DNA from: Nocardia arthritidis NBRC 100137
GTDB taxonomy: Bacteria > Actinomycetota > Actinomycetes > Mycobacteriales > Mycobacteriaceae
Length of the DNA: 46,154 nucleotides
Assembly: GCF_001612765.1 (NCBI RefSeq)
Contig: NZ_BDBB01000014.1
Location: 1 to 46,154 of the forward strand
Direction: 5' to 3'
Shown here: in pieces, positions 24,971 to 38,271 of the stretch
How the letters are laid out: each line of letters opens with the position of its first letter
Position numbering within the stretch: position 1 is the first letter of the stretch
Translations under genes and position numbers: made by a program
The notes under the pieces: model-generated
Told to the model about the DNA's origin: nothing
Databases searched by the model: none
Seen by the model: the letters and a program-made list of their open reading frames with translations, nothing else

Positions 24971-26530
24971 ATGTCGGTGCTCTCCCGCGCCGCGGCGGCG
25001 CATGCCACCGATGAGGTGGCCGCCGCCGTCGTCGCGCTACTCACCAACACCCGGACGACCGCTCCGTCCGAGCTGTTCTCGTCGAAAGCGACCGAGCCGC
25101 ACGTTATTTCGTCCTCGGACGTACCGCCGGGCGTGACGCCTCGCGGGCTGCTCGGCCCGTCCGGCCTGGGTGCCGCCGCCCTGCTGCTTCCGGGCGGCCC
25201 GCACCGTGCCACGACGCCCACCGTCGCAGCGGCCGCTGCTGCCCGCATCGTCGCCCCGGCGGCCGCCACCGACGGCGTGGGGGCAGCGCCGGGCAGCGCG
25301 CCGGGACCGATTCCGGCAGCGAGACGGGCACCGTCGCCGACCGCGCCACGCATTCCGGCCGGCCCCACCGGGCTCGGCACGGCGTCGGCGTTTCTCGGAC
25401 GACACGGCATCGCGGCGCCGCCACGCACGGCCACGCACGCGGCGCCCGCCCCGCGAACCGGGTCGGACACCGCTCGCGGTCCCGCACTTGTTCCGCGGGG
25501 ACCGAGCGGCCCGGGCACCGCGACGGTGCGCCAGGACCGCCCGGATCCGATTCCGCCGCTGTACTGCCCGCCGCCGCTGCGGGACGATCCGGCGCTCGCA
25601 GAGGCGGTCAACACCGGGATCGTGGACTGGGCCGGGGAGATCGGGCTGTACGAGGGCCGGCTGGACGAACTGCGGGACGCCGATTTCGGCCGGTTGATCA
25701 TGCTCGCCCACCCGGACTGCGACGACGCCGATCGCCTGCTGGCGGCGGCGAAGTGCGCGGTCTCGGAATGGTCGGTCGACGACTACTACTGCGAGGAGGA
25801 TGCCGACGACCGGGCCCCGGACGGCACCCCCTCCAGCGCCGAGGCGGAGCTGGGTCCCCGGCTCGAATTGGCCGCCGCGGCCATGGATCCGGTCCACCTT
25901 CCCGCGCGTTACGTCGTCGAACTCGAGGCGGCCCTCGAGGCCGATCCGATCCTGCGCGCGTTTCGCACGTCCTTCGACCATATGGCTCGCTACGCGCGCC
26001 CGGCGCAGCTGGCCCGGCTGCGCACCGAGATAGCGGGCTGGTTCATCGCGCTCGGTGCGGAGGCGGGGTGGCGCGCGGCCGGGCGGATGCCGCCGGTGTG
26101 GGAGTACCTCACCAACCGGCAACCGCACAGCTTCCTGCCGTGCATGGCACCGACCGACGTGGTCGGCGGCTACGAGGTGCAGGCCGCGGAGTACACCGCC
26201 CCCGCGGTGCGCCGCGTGGTCACCACGGCGGCGCTGGCCAGCCAGATGGTCAACGACCTGTACTCGATGGCTCGCGAGGACCTCTCCAACGGCAGGGAGT
26301 TCAATCTGCCGACCGTCCTCGCCGCCGAAGAGCGCTGCTCGCGCCGCGAGGCCGTGCTGCGCACCGCCGAGGTGCACGACGAGCTGGTGCACCGGTTCGA
26401 ACGGGAGGCCGCGCCGTTGGCCGCGGCGGGGTCGCCCGAACTACGCCGCTTCCTCACCGGCCTGTGGGCGTGGATGGGAGGCAACCGCGCCTGGCACGCC
26501 GACAGCAAACGCTATCGCGACCCGCAGTGA
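24971..26530 (+). CDS. 2-methylisoborneol synthase (class I terpene cyclase, encapsulin cargo)
   Basis: Cyclises 2-methylgeranyl diphosphate to 2-methylisoborneol, an earthy odorant. The 519-residue protein has two parts. Residues 1 to about 195 are Ala/Pro/Gly-rich and probably disordered, with three related motifs G-P-[ST]-G-x-G (62-67, 131-136, 177-182); long arms of this kind target Family 2 encapsulin cargo. The catalytic domain follows (from about IPPLYCPPPLR), with Mg-binding DDYYCE at 270-275 and the NSE triad N428-S432-E436 (NDLYSMARE). DDYYCE is close to the DDxxCE form typical of 2-MIB synthases. An ATG 6 bases upstream is a possible alternative start. Third-party cargo status is inferred from the operon and family. 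Confidence 0.93.
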   Translation: MSVLSRAAAAHATDEVAAAVVALLTNTRTTAPSELFSSKATEPHVISSSDVPPGVTPRGLLGPSGLGAAALLLPGGPHRATTPTVAAAAAARIVAPAAATDGVGAAPGSAPGPIPAARRAPSPTAPRIPAGPTGLGTASAFLGRHGIAAPPRTATHAAPAPRTGSDTARGPALVPRGPSGPGTATVRQDRPDPIPPLYCPPPLRDDPALAEAVNTGIVDWAGEIGLYEGRLDELRDADFGRLIMLAHPDCDDADRLLAAAKCAVSEWSVDDYYCEEDADDRAPDGTPSSAEAELGPRLELAAAAMDPVHLPARYVVELEAALEADPILRAFRTSFDHMARYARPAQLARLRTEIAGWFIALGAEAGWRAAGRMPPVWEYLTNRQPHSFLPCMAPTDVVGGYEVQAAEYTAPAVRRVVTTAALASQMVNDLYSMAREDLSNGREFNLPTVLAAEERCSRREAVLRTAEVHDELVHRFEREAAPLAAAGSPELRRFLTGLWAWMGGNRAWHADSKRYRDPQ

Positions 26531-26571
26531 AAGCAATGAAGCAGTACCGCACCGAGAGAGGATGATCGCGC

Positions 26572-27444
26572 ATGACCATGCTCAACCCGGAGACCGGGAC
26601 CGTTTTGCGTACCAGCTACCAGAAGTCCGTCGCCGCGTACTGGAACAACAACCCGAACGACGACCGGGTCAACACCAAACTCGGTGAGGTCGACGGGCTC
26701 TACCACCATCACTACGGCATCGGCGACCCGGACCTGTCGGTGCTGACCGGTCCGGAGGACACCCGGGAAGAACGTCTCGTCACCGAACTGCATCGACTGG
26801 AGACCGCACAGGCCGATTTCCTGCTCGACCATCTCGGCGACATCCGGCCCGGCGACCGTCTGATGGACGGCGGCTCCGGCCGCGGCGGCACCAGCTTCAT
26901 GGCCAATCAGCGCTTCGGCTGTCAGGTCGACGGCGTGACCATCTCCGAGTACCAGGTCGGATTCGCCAACGACCAGGCCGTGCATCGCGGAGTCGCGGAC
27001 AAGGTGAGGTTCCACTTCCGCAACATGCTGGACACCGGATTCGAGTCCGGTTCCATGCGCGGCATCTGGACCAACGAGACCACCATGTACGTGGACCTGG
27101 TCGATCTGTTCCGCGAGTTCTCCCGGCTGCTGGAGCCGGGCGGGCGCTATGTGTGCGTCACCGGCTGCTCCAACGACGTGACCGGTGGCCGATCGTCCTC
27201 GGTGAGCTGGATCGACGCGCACTACGGCTGCATGATCCATCCGCGTAGCGAGTACTTCCGCGCCATGGCCGAGAACAACCTGGTGCCCATCGCCGTGACC
27301 GACCTCACCGCGGCAACCATCCCGTATTGGGAGCTGCGCACGAAATCCGAACTCGCCACGGGTGTCGAGAAGCCGTTCCTGACCGCCTATCGGGAGGGCA
27401 GCTTCCAGTACCTGCTCATAGCCGCCGATAAGGTGGGATGGTGA
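26572..27444 (+). CDS. Geranyl diphosphate 2-C-methyltransferase
   Basis: A SAM-dependent enzyme adding a methyl group to C2 of geranyl diphosphate, making the C11 substrate of 2-MIB synthase. The 290-residue protein shows family motifs: SYQKSVAAYWNNNPNDDRVN near the N-terminus, YHHHYGIGD, SAM motif I DGGSGRGG (99-106), WTNETTMYVDL and a C-terminal EGSFQYLLIAADKV. Length and order after a 2-MIB synthase match the known cluster. The gene starts 41 bases after the cyclase stop, with GAGAGAGGA upstream of the ATG. It overlaps the idi gene by 7 bases. Confidence 0.95.
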   Translation: MTMLNPETGTVLRTSYQKSVAAYWNNNPNDDRVNTKLGEVDGLYHHHYGIGDPDLSVLTGPEDTREERLVTELHRLETAQADFLLDHLGDIRPGDRLMDGGSGRGGTSFMANQRFGCQVDGVTISEYQVGFANDQAVHRGVADKVRFHFRNMLDTGFESGSMRGIWTNETTMYVDLVDLFREFSRLLEPGGRYVCVTGCSNDVTGGRSSSVSWIDAHYGCMIHPRSEYFRAMAENNLVPIAVTDLTAATIPYWELRTKSELATGVEKPFLTAYREGSFQYLLIAADKVGW

Positions 27445-28016
27445 CCGACGCCCGCGCCCAACCGCACACCGACCGCGAGGCCCTGCCCGTCGAACTCGTC
27501 GACGACGCCGGCCGCGCGGTTGGCGCGTGCTCGGTCGCGGAGGCCCACCTGGCCCCGGGACGACTGCACCGCGCGTTCTCCGTGTTGCTGTTCGATTCGG
27601 CGGGCCGAGTGCTGCTGCAGCAGCGCGCGGCGGTGAAGACCCGATTCCCGTCGCTGTGGGCCAATACCTGCTGCGGCCACCCCGCACCGGGTGAACCGGT
27701 CGCCACCGCGGCGGGACTGCGGCTGGCCGAGGAGATGGGCCTGACCACCGCGCTCACCGAGGCGGGGATCTACCGCTACCACGCGGCAGACCTCCGCACC
27801 GGCCGCGTCGAGTCCGAATGGGACCACGTCCTCATCGGGCGGCTGGACCTCGGCGCGCCTCGGCCGGACCCGGCCGAGGTCGCCGATTTCGCCTGGATCC
27901 ACCCCGACGCCCTACGCGACGCACTGGCCGACAATCCGGACGCCTACACACCATGGCTGGCCGGTGTCCTCGATGTCGCGGAGCACGCGCACGTCACGAG
28001 AACCTCGGCGCCCTGA
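27438..28016 (+). CDS. idi: Isopentenyl-diphosphate delta-isomerase, type I
   Basis: Interconverts IPP and DMAPP. The 192-residue Nudix-fold enzyme has the catalytic Cys in NTCCGHP (Cys79), metal/catalytic glutamates in ESEW (E125, E127) and a degenerate Nudix helix (GLRLAEEMG). The 7-base overlap with the methyltransferase gene (ATGGTGA) shows it is part of the same operon. It would raise DMAPP supply for geranyl diphosphate, the start of the 2-MIB pathway. Many 2-MIB clusters consist of shell, cyclase and methyltransferase only, so this addition is notable. Confidence 0.95.
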   Translation: MVTDARAQPHTDREALPVELVDDAGRAVGACSVAEAHLAPGRLHRAFSVLLFDSAGRVLLQQRAAVKTRFPSLWANTCCGHPAPGEPVATAAGLRLAEEMGLTTALTEAGIYRYHAADLRTGRVESEWDHVLIGRLDLGAPRPDPAEVADFAWIHPDALRDALADNPDAYTPWLAGVLDVAEHAHVTRTSAP

Positions 28017-28043
28017 TCGTCGGCGTTCAACGGTTTGCCTGAC

Positions 28044-28091
28044 CCGAGGCAGCCGAGCGCATCATCGACCGCGACGGCGCGGCTGCCTCGG
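28044..28091 (+). terminator. Hairpins after the 2-MIB operon
   Basis: CCGAGGCAGCCG (28044-28055) pairs perfectly with 28080-28091 across a 24-base loop, 27 bases after the idi stop. A second tight hairpin, CCCCGC-CTC-GCGGGG, lies at 28158-28172. Neither is followed by a T-tract. One or both probably end the operon. Nothing else was seen between 28017 and the next gene. Confidence 0.5.
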
Positions 28092-28308
28092 CCCAGCCTC
28101 GAGGTCGGGAGGGACTCCCTTCCAGGCCGGCGTTGTCGGACGAGATTCGCCCCGTCACCCCGCCTCGCGGGGCAACATCCATAGATGCGCATATTTCTGT
28201 AACACCATGGACGGAAACTGAGAGAACTCAAAGGAACGGCACAGGCTGCGGCCAGGACCGTTCGGCATTGTTGACGCTGTAGGAGTTCTCGGTGAAGTGA
28301 GGTGCGTG

Positions 28309-28659
28309 ATGGTGGAATTCGAAGTCACCGGAACGACGGTGACCGTGCACGTACTCGGTACCCATCAACTGCTGGCGCTGCGCGACCAGCTGACCTTCGA
28401 CCTGTCCGACATCACCGCGCTCGGCGTGGCCGGAGTCGACCGTCGCCCGCCGTGGGTGCGCACACCCGGCACGTTCTTCCCCGGCGTGATCGCGGCCGGG
28501 ACGTTCCGCGGCAAGGGCCGTAAGGAATTCTGGGACACGCGCTTCGACGGGCACGCCATCCGTATCGACTTGGCGGGCGCTGATGTCACACGGCTCGTGG
28601 TCGACGTGGCCGACCCGGACTCCGAGTTGCGCAAGCTCGCCACCGCGGTGGCTGCCTGA
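28309..28659 (+). CDS. Small conserved protein, PH-domain-like, function unknown
   Basis: A 116-residue soluble protein rich in beta strands (VEFEVTGTTVTVHVLG, DLSDITALGV), with a central RTPGTFFPGVIAAGTFRGKGRKEFWD and a C-terminal helix (DPDSELRKLATAVA). I recognise the pattern from conserved hypothetical proteins of actinobacteria that look like bacterial PH-fold proteins, but no function can be assigned. ATG at 28309 with AGGTG just upstream; a GTG four codons earlier is also possible. It is separated from the 2-MIB operon by hairpins and probably does not belong to it. Confidence 0.75.
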   Translation: MVEFEVTGTTVTVHVLGTHQLLALRDQLTFDLSDITALGVAGVDRRPPWVRTPGTFFPGVIAAGTFRGKGRKEFWDTRFDGHAIRIDLAGADVTRLVVDVADPDSELRKLATAVAA

Positions 28660-29028
28660 CCCGTTCGAGCGTCGCATGCTCGCAGAGGGCCGGTGCGCGG
28701 TGGGGCGGACTCTCGCTCCGGCTCGCGCAGACGGTGAGCAGTGACGGTCGCTCGGCGTCCTGGCCACACCGTCTACCCACTGTCACACCGACCTCAGCGG
28801 GCATCTGCACCCACGGATCCGCCATGTCCGGGCGATTCGGGCCGATCGCGTTCGTCCGCCTCGACCGCTTCCGTGACGATCGCGCACGCGTCCCGCTCGT
28901 CCGCCACCGGTACGCGGACTTCAGCAAGTAGCCCCGCGCACAGAAATCGGCGGTGACGCTCCCACACTGCCTTCGAGCGCGTGAGCGGTTGCCTCCGGCC
29001 CCCGCCTGCCGGATGGCAGCATGACGGT
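28660..29028. other. Non-coding gap before the threonine dehydratase gene
   Basis: 369 bases without a convincing gene on either strand. A short inverted repeat, CGAGC-N7-GCTCG (28666-28682), lies just after the preceding stop codon and may terminate that gene. The rest shows no clear riboswitch or leader-peptide structure. Confidence 0.5.
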
Positions 29029-30249
29029 ATGGAGTCGGTCGACATGTCCCGGATCGAGGCGGCCGCGCGGCTGCTCGCCCCGGTGATCCGGCGCACACCG
29101 CTGCTGCCCTCGCGGGTGCTGTCCGAACGTACGGGTGCCGAGGTATGGCTGAAATGTGAGAATTTGCAGCGCACCGGTTCGTTCAAGCCGCGCGGCGCCT
29201 ACAACCGGATCGCGAATCTGCCGCGGGAGGCGCGCGAGCGCGGCGTTGTGGCCGCGAGCGCGGGTAACCATGCGCAAGGGGTCGCATGGTCGGCGTCATC
29301 GCTCGGCCTCACGTCGACGGTGTTCATGCCGATCGGGGCGTCACTGCCGAAACTGATGGCCACCAAGGCGTACGGGGCGCAGGTCCGCCAAGTCGGCGAG
29401 ACCATCGACGAGTCACTGGAAGCGGCGCTGGATTTCGCCGACCGGTCCGGCGCGACGCTCATCCACCCGTTCGACCATCGCGATATCGTGGCCGGTCAGG
29501 CCACTGTCGGCACGGAGATCGCGCAGCAGCTGCCGGAGGTGGGCACGGTCCTCGTACCCACCGGCGGCGGTGGGCTCTTGGCCGGAGTCGCGGTCGCGCT
29601 GCGACATCTGGCGCCGGACGTGCGCGTCATCGGGGTGCAGGCGGCGGAAGCGGCCGCCTGGCCGGGCTCGCTGGCGGCGGGGCGTCCGGTCCGGGTGGAG
29701 CGAATGGCGACGATGGCCGACGGCATCGCCGTCGGACAGCCGGGCGGGGTGCCCTTCTCCTATGTGGCGCAGCATGTTTCGAGCATCGTGACGGTAGACG
29801 AGGAAGCCCTGTCGCAGGCGTTGCTGCTGTGTCTGGAACGCGCGAAGCTGATCGTCGAGCCCGCGGGCGCCGCGGCGGTCGCCGCCCTGATGAGTCGCAC
29901 GCCGGAGGAACTCGGCCTGCGCGGGCCGGTCTGCGCGATCCTGTCCGGCGGCAACATCGATCCGTTGCTGCTGACCAGGGTGATCGGGCACGGGCTGAGC
30001 GCGGCAGGCCGCTACCTCGCGGTGCGCGTGACGATTTCCGATCGCCCGGGTGCGCTGGGGGCACTGCTCGCGGTGATCGGCAAGACCAGCGCCAGCGTGG
30101 TCGACGTGGCGCACTCGCGCACCGGGACCTGGCTGGCGGTGGACGAGGTCGAGGTAGCGCTCACGCTGGAAACGCGCGGTTGCGACCATCGCGACGACGT
30201 ACTCACCGCCCTCGCGAACGCCGGATACGCGGTCCGCACCTCGGATTGA
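29029..30249 (+). CDS. ilvA: Threonine dehydratase (PLP-dependent) with ACT domain
   Basis: Deaminates threonine to 2-oxobutyrate, the entry to isoleucine synthesis or threonine catabolism. The 406-residue protein has the PLP lysine motif SFKPRGAYN (about 48-56), the glycine loop PTGGGGLLAG and a C-terminal ACT regulatory domain (about 330-406, YLAVRVTISDRPGALGALLAVIG). A single ACT domain and this length match the ACT-containing catabolic-type enzymes better than the longer E. coli IlvA. The ATG at 29029 was chosen because similarity begins a few residues later; an upstream in-frame start exists but adds low-quality sequence. It is convergent with the SMR gene. Confidence 0.92.
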   Translation: MESVDMSRIEAAARLLAPVIRRTPLLPSRVLSERTGAEVWLKCENLQRTGSFKPRGAYNRIANLPREARERGVVAASAGNHAQGVAWSASSLGLTSTVFMPIGASLPKLMATKAYGAQVRQVGETIDESLEAALDFADRSGATLIHPFDHRDIVAGQATVGTEIAQQLPEVGTVLVPTGGGGLLAGVAVALRHLAPDVRVIGVQAAEAAAWPGSLAAGRPVRVERMATMADGIAVGQPGGVPFSYVAQHVSSIVTVDEEALSQALLLCLERAKLIVEPAGAAAVAALMSRTPEELGLRGPVCAILSGGNIDPLLLTRVIGHGLSAAGRYLAVRVTISDRPGALGALLAVIGKTSASVVDVAHSRTGTWLAVDEVEVALTLETRGCDHRDDVLTALANAGYAVRTSD

Positions 30250-30386
30250 CCGGACACCACCCCGCAGGGCGACGGGGCGCGTTCGATGCTTAGGCAAGGC
30301 ACCTCCCCCACCTCCATCGCGTGGCAGACCACCTTCTCGCGAAATGCCGCAGCCATATGCCACCGGTGCGCGCGGCGGGGGGGAAG

Positions 30387-30710
30387 TCAGTGCGCTCCCC
30401 CGAGTTCCAAGGCCAGTACGCCGAGTATCACCAGTGCGATGCCGCCGAGTTGCACGAGGGTGAGCCGCTCCTCCAGGAACAGCACGCCGATCAGCGCGAT
30501 CGCGGCGACACCGACCGCCGACCAGATGCCGTAGGCCACGCCGATCGGCATGCCCCGCTTCAACGCCTGGGCCAGGAAGAAGAACGCGGCACAATAGCCG
30601 ACGACCACCACGATCGAGGGGACGAGCTTGGCGAATCCGTCGGATAGTTTCAGCGAAACGGTCGCGGTCACCTCGGAAGCGATGGCCAAGGCGAGCAGGA
30701 GCAAGGTCAT
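30387..30710 (-). CDS. Small multidrug resistance (SMR) efflux protein
   Basis: A 107-residue, four-helix inner-membrane proton/drug antiporter acting as a dimer. The essential membrane-embedded Glu is in LAIASEVTATVSLKLSDGF (Glu13), followed by YCAAFFFLAQALKRGMPIGVAYGIWSAVGV with the conserved Trp. Spacing and sequence resemble EmrE/Mmr/Qac-type pumps for quaternary cations. Start is ATG at 30710; longer frames in this phase reach into the P450 gene. No guanidine riboswitch was recognised in the leader. It diverges from the P450 gene. Confidence 0.93.
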   Translation of the reverse strand: MTLLLLALAIASEVTATVSLKLSDGFAKLVPSIVVVVGYCAAFFFLAQALKRGMPIGVAYGIWSAVGVAAIALIGVLFLEERLTLVQLGGIALVILGVLALELGGAH

Positions 30711-30833
30711 TTTCGCAGCGTAGTCAGAGTCGCAGGGCAGGCACAGCGGCACTCGGCCACCGGCGCAGCCGCTCCCCAGCCCCGGGGATTCACGGCCCGG
30801 TCGCCGTGGCCTGCGCGTCGATACGATCGGCCG

Positions 30834-32099
30834 ATGCGTAGCTCGGGTGTTGCGGTGACCGGTTTTCCGTTCGATGAGGTGACGTGCAACGAGTTGCCGT
30901 ACGCCGAGCGCGACGAACGGTATCGGCGATTGCACGAGTGGCCCGAGCCGAGCTATGCGCATCGGTCCGGGCTGCGGATGATCTGGAAGTACGCCGACGT
31001 GCGCGAAGCGCTGGAGGCGGCCACGCCGGGCATCTCGAATGCGAATTCGCTGGATCCGCTGGTGGGTTACGCGCGGATCGCGGCGACACCGCGAGCCATC
31101 CCGCCGTTCGTCCGGCACCTGATTCCGCCGCCCGCGAAGGCCACCGCCAACCTGGCCGACGACCGGTTGCACAGGCGCGTATGGAACACCATGGCCGGGC
31201 CGTCGGGACATTTCACCATCTCCCCGGCCGATCGGCCCGCCCGGGCCGCGGAAATGATCGAGCACTTCCACGAGGCTGTGCGAGAGACCGGATTCCGGAA
31301 CGGTTCTCCGCTGGACGTTACCGCGCTTTCGATCGGCTACGCCGCACGGACCGTCGGTGCGGCGGTAGGCCTGCCCGCGGCGGACTGGCCGCACGTGGCC
31401 GCGTGGAGCGGAGCTCAATCGGGGCTGCTCGGTCGGGTGATGCGCGGACGCGAACTGGCCGACGCGGTGAGCGCGCTCGGCTGGTTGTTCACGGTGAGCG
31501 GAGCAGCGGTGCGAAAGGGCCGGGGCAGCGAGGCGACCGGATTCGCCCGCAGGCTGCGCGATGCCGGGCTCTCCCATCGGATCGCGGTATCCGCCATGGC
31601 GAATTCCCTTGCCGCGGGAGTGCACACGGTCAGCGGCAGCATCCAGCAAGGCGTCCAGCGGTTGCTCGGCGATCCGGACCGCGTGTGGTGGGACCTGCTG
31701 ACCGAGCCGGACGGCGGCACCCGGGTGGCGGCGAAGATCCTGCAGCTGGATCCCGGGTTGGTGGCGTGGAAACGTCAAGCCAGGACGCCGGTCGTGCTGT
31801 CCAGCGGCACGCGGCTACCCGCCGGACCGGTACTCGTGCTGTTCGCCGCGGCCAACCGTGACCCGGAGGCCTTCCCCGACTGCCTGGCCCTGGACGGGAC
31901 CGGCAAGTTGCCGTTGACCTTCGGCTTCGGCAGACACGTCTGCCCCGGCAAGAGCATGGCGACGTTGGCCGTCGAAGTGTTTCTCCGGCAGTTGCGCGAG
32001 CTGGCGCCGGAGGCCGAACTGCTGCCGGATTCCGGTCGCGGTCCCCGGCGGCGCAGCGATCTGTTGTTCAGCGGCGCCGATATCACTGTCACGAGGTAG
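30834..32099 (+). CDS. Atypical cytochrome P450 lacking ExxR
   Basis: A 421-residue P450-fold protein. The heme ligand loop is intact (FGFGRHVCPGKSMA, Cys370). Two other hallmarks are altered. The I-helix motif AGx[DE]T is AGVHT (261-265), so the acid is His264. The K-helix ExxR is KILQ (301-304), placed by the following LDP. P450s without ExxR exist (Streptomyces CYP157), but they are rare. The substrate is unknown. It diverges from the SMR gene, converges on argH, and no ferredoxin gene lies nearby. In M. tuberculosis the region after argH also carries secondary-metabolism genes, including a P450 (cyp139), as I recall. Confidence 0.85.
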   Translation: MRSSGVAVTGFPFDEVTCNELPYAERDERYRRLHEWPEPSYAHRSGLRMIWKYADVREALEAATPGISNANSLDPLVGYARIAATPRAIPPFVRHLIPPPAKATANLADDRLHRRVWNTMAGPSGHFTISPADRPARAAEMIEHFHEAVRETGFRNGSPLDVTALSIGYAARTVGAAVGLPAADWPHVAAWSGAQSGLLGRVMRGRELADAVSALGWLFTVSGAAVRKGRGSEATGFARRLRDAGLSHRIAVSAMANSLAAGVHTVSGSIQQGVQRLLGDPDRVWWDLLTEPDGGTRVAAKILQLDPGLVAWKRQARTPVVLSSGTRLPAGPVLVLFAAANRDPEAFPDCLALDGTGKLPLTFGFGRHVCPGKSMATLAVEVFLRQLRELAPEAELLPDSGRGPRRRSDLLFSGADITVTR

Positions 32100-32187
32100 G
32101 TTCGCCCACAGCGATTCCCGACCGGCCGGGCCCGCGCCGACGGCGGCGAACTGCTTCGAATCCGGCGGCCGCCCAGCCCGACCGGTG

Positions 32188-35151
<2,964 letters not shown>

Positions 35152-35227
35152 GTTCTGTGTGCTCCTCGATGGTTCGTGTGCGTGATACGGACCGGCTTCC
35201 CGCCACAGCGGCCCGCACGTCCTGCAA

Positions 35228-35258
35228 ATGATTATGCACGACGATGCAAGCCCATTCA
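35228..35258 (-). promoter_or_regulatory. ArgR operator and promoter of argG
   Basis: The 31-base block (forward ATGATTATGCA, then GACGATGCAAGC, then CATTCA) is nearly identical to the block before argC at 41476-41506, differing at 3 positions. It contains two ARG-box-like TGCAT/ATGCA elements. On the minus strand CATAAT (35236-35231) is a good -10, so bound ArgR would cover the promoter. The predicted transcript start is about 70-75 bases before the argG ATG. Confidence 0.78.
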
Positions 35259-35490
35259 TAATCGGGTGGGGCGTCGCCCTGTGCAGGGACAACAGCTCCG
35301 TCTACACCCTCGCACAGCCGCCGTCCCCCGCGCTCGCGATGCCTACCCGTGGGCGAAAAGGAGCCGAAACCGCACGCCCCGCCGGCAGGTCAGCGCCCGA
35401 AATTCAGGCCGAGCGAACCGCGCATCGGACTGCCTATCGCTGCACGTCGCGGACTCAGCGATGTAGGCGAGTCGCACGGACGCGCCCGAC
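35259..35490. other. Gap between argR and the argG operator
   Basis: No gene was found. CTGTGC (35279-35284) can pair with GCACAG (35312-35317), and the first arm also sits in a small CCCTG-TG-CAGGG palindrome. Either could help end the argR transcript before the argG promoter. No other structure stood out. Confidence 0.4.
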
Positions 35491-36006
35491 TCAGGCTAGT
35501 TGTTCGATCTTCGTGGCTACTTCGGCCCCGCTCAGCGGCTCGCGGGCGAAGACGGCGATGGTGTCGTCGCCCGCGATGGTGCCCACGATGTACGGCAGGG
35601 CGGCGCGGTCGAGAGCACTGGCCAGGTAGTGCGCGGCGCCGGGCGGAGTGCGCAGGACCGCGATGTTGCCGCTGGCGTCGGTGGAGACCAGCAGGTCGCC
35701 GAGCAGCTTGGACAACCGGTCGGTGCCGCCGGTGACGCCGCGGACGGGGCTGCCGTCCTCGGGCACCACGTAGACGCCCGCGCCACCGTCGGCGGCGCGC
35801 AGCTTCACCGCGCCCAGTTCGTCCAGGTCCCGCGACAGCGTCGCCTGCGTGGTCTCGATGCCTTCGGCCGCGAGCAGCGCCGCCAGCTCGGTCTGGCTGC
35901 GCACCGCGTGCGCCGACAGCAGTTCGATGATGCGCGACTGCCGCCCGGCACGGGTGCGTGCGATGGCCGGGCCGCTTCGTCCCGATTCCGACTGCGAGAC
36001 GCTCAC
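35491..36006 (-). CDS. argR: Arginine repressor
   Basis: A 171-residue regulator of arginine biosynthesis. The N-terminal winged helix (about 20-85) has the ArgR signature [33 protein letters not shown]. The C-terminal domain that forms hexamers and binds arginine contains [22 protein letters not shown] and [15 protein letters not shown]. The GTG at 36006 gives the normal family length and has GAGG 7 bases upstream. It follows argF after 121 bases. Its likely targets in this window are the matching operators before argC and argG. Confidence 0.95.
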   Translation of the reverse strand: MSVSQSESGRSGPAIARTRAGRQSRIIELLSAHAVRSQTELAALLAAEGIETTQATLSRDLDELGAVKLRAADGGAGVYVVPEDGSPVRGVTGGTDRLSKLLGDLLVSTDASGNIAVLRTPPGAAHYLASALDRAALPYIVGTIAGDDTIAVFAREPLSGAEVATKIEQLA

Positions 36007-36127
36007 GACGACGCCTCGCCGGAGTTCGGCGGCATCATCCGCGACCGCGCGCCATCTCCGCAGTGCACCGTCCGGCCCGGTAAGCCGCGACGGGCAGGCG
36101 ACGCGCCGGTTCGCCCGCCATCCTCGC

Positions 36128-38267
<2,140 letters not shown>

Positions 38268-38271
<4 letters not shown>

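Noticed and set aside
28158..28172. Hairpin cluster between idi and the next gene as a riboswitch
   Set aside because: Only simple stems are present, with no conserved core, and the downstream gene has no metabolic link. A terminator is simpler.
30711..30833. Possible guanidine riboswitch in the leader of the SMR gene
   Set aside because: SMR genes are often guanidine-controlled, but I could not find the conserved elements of any guanidine class, and the protein resembles the Qac/EmrE type.
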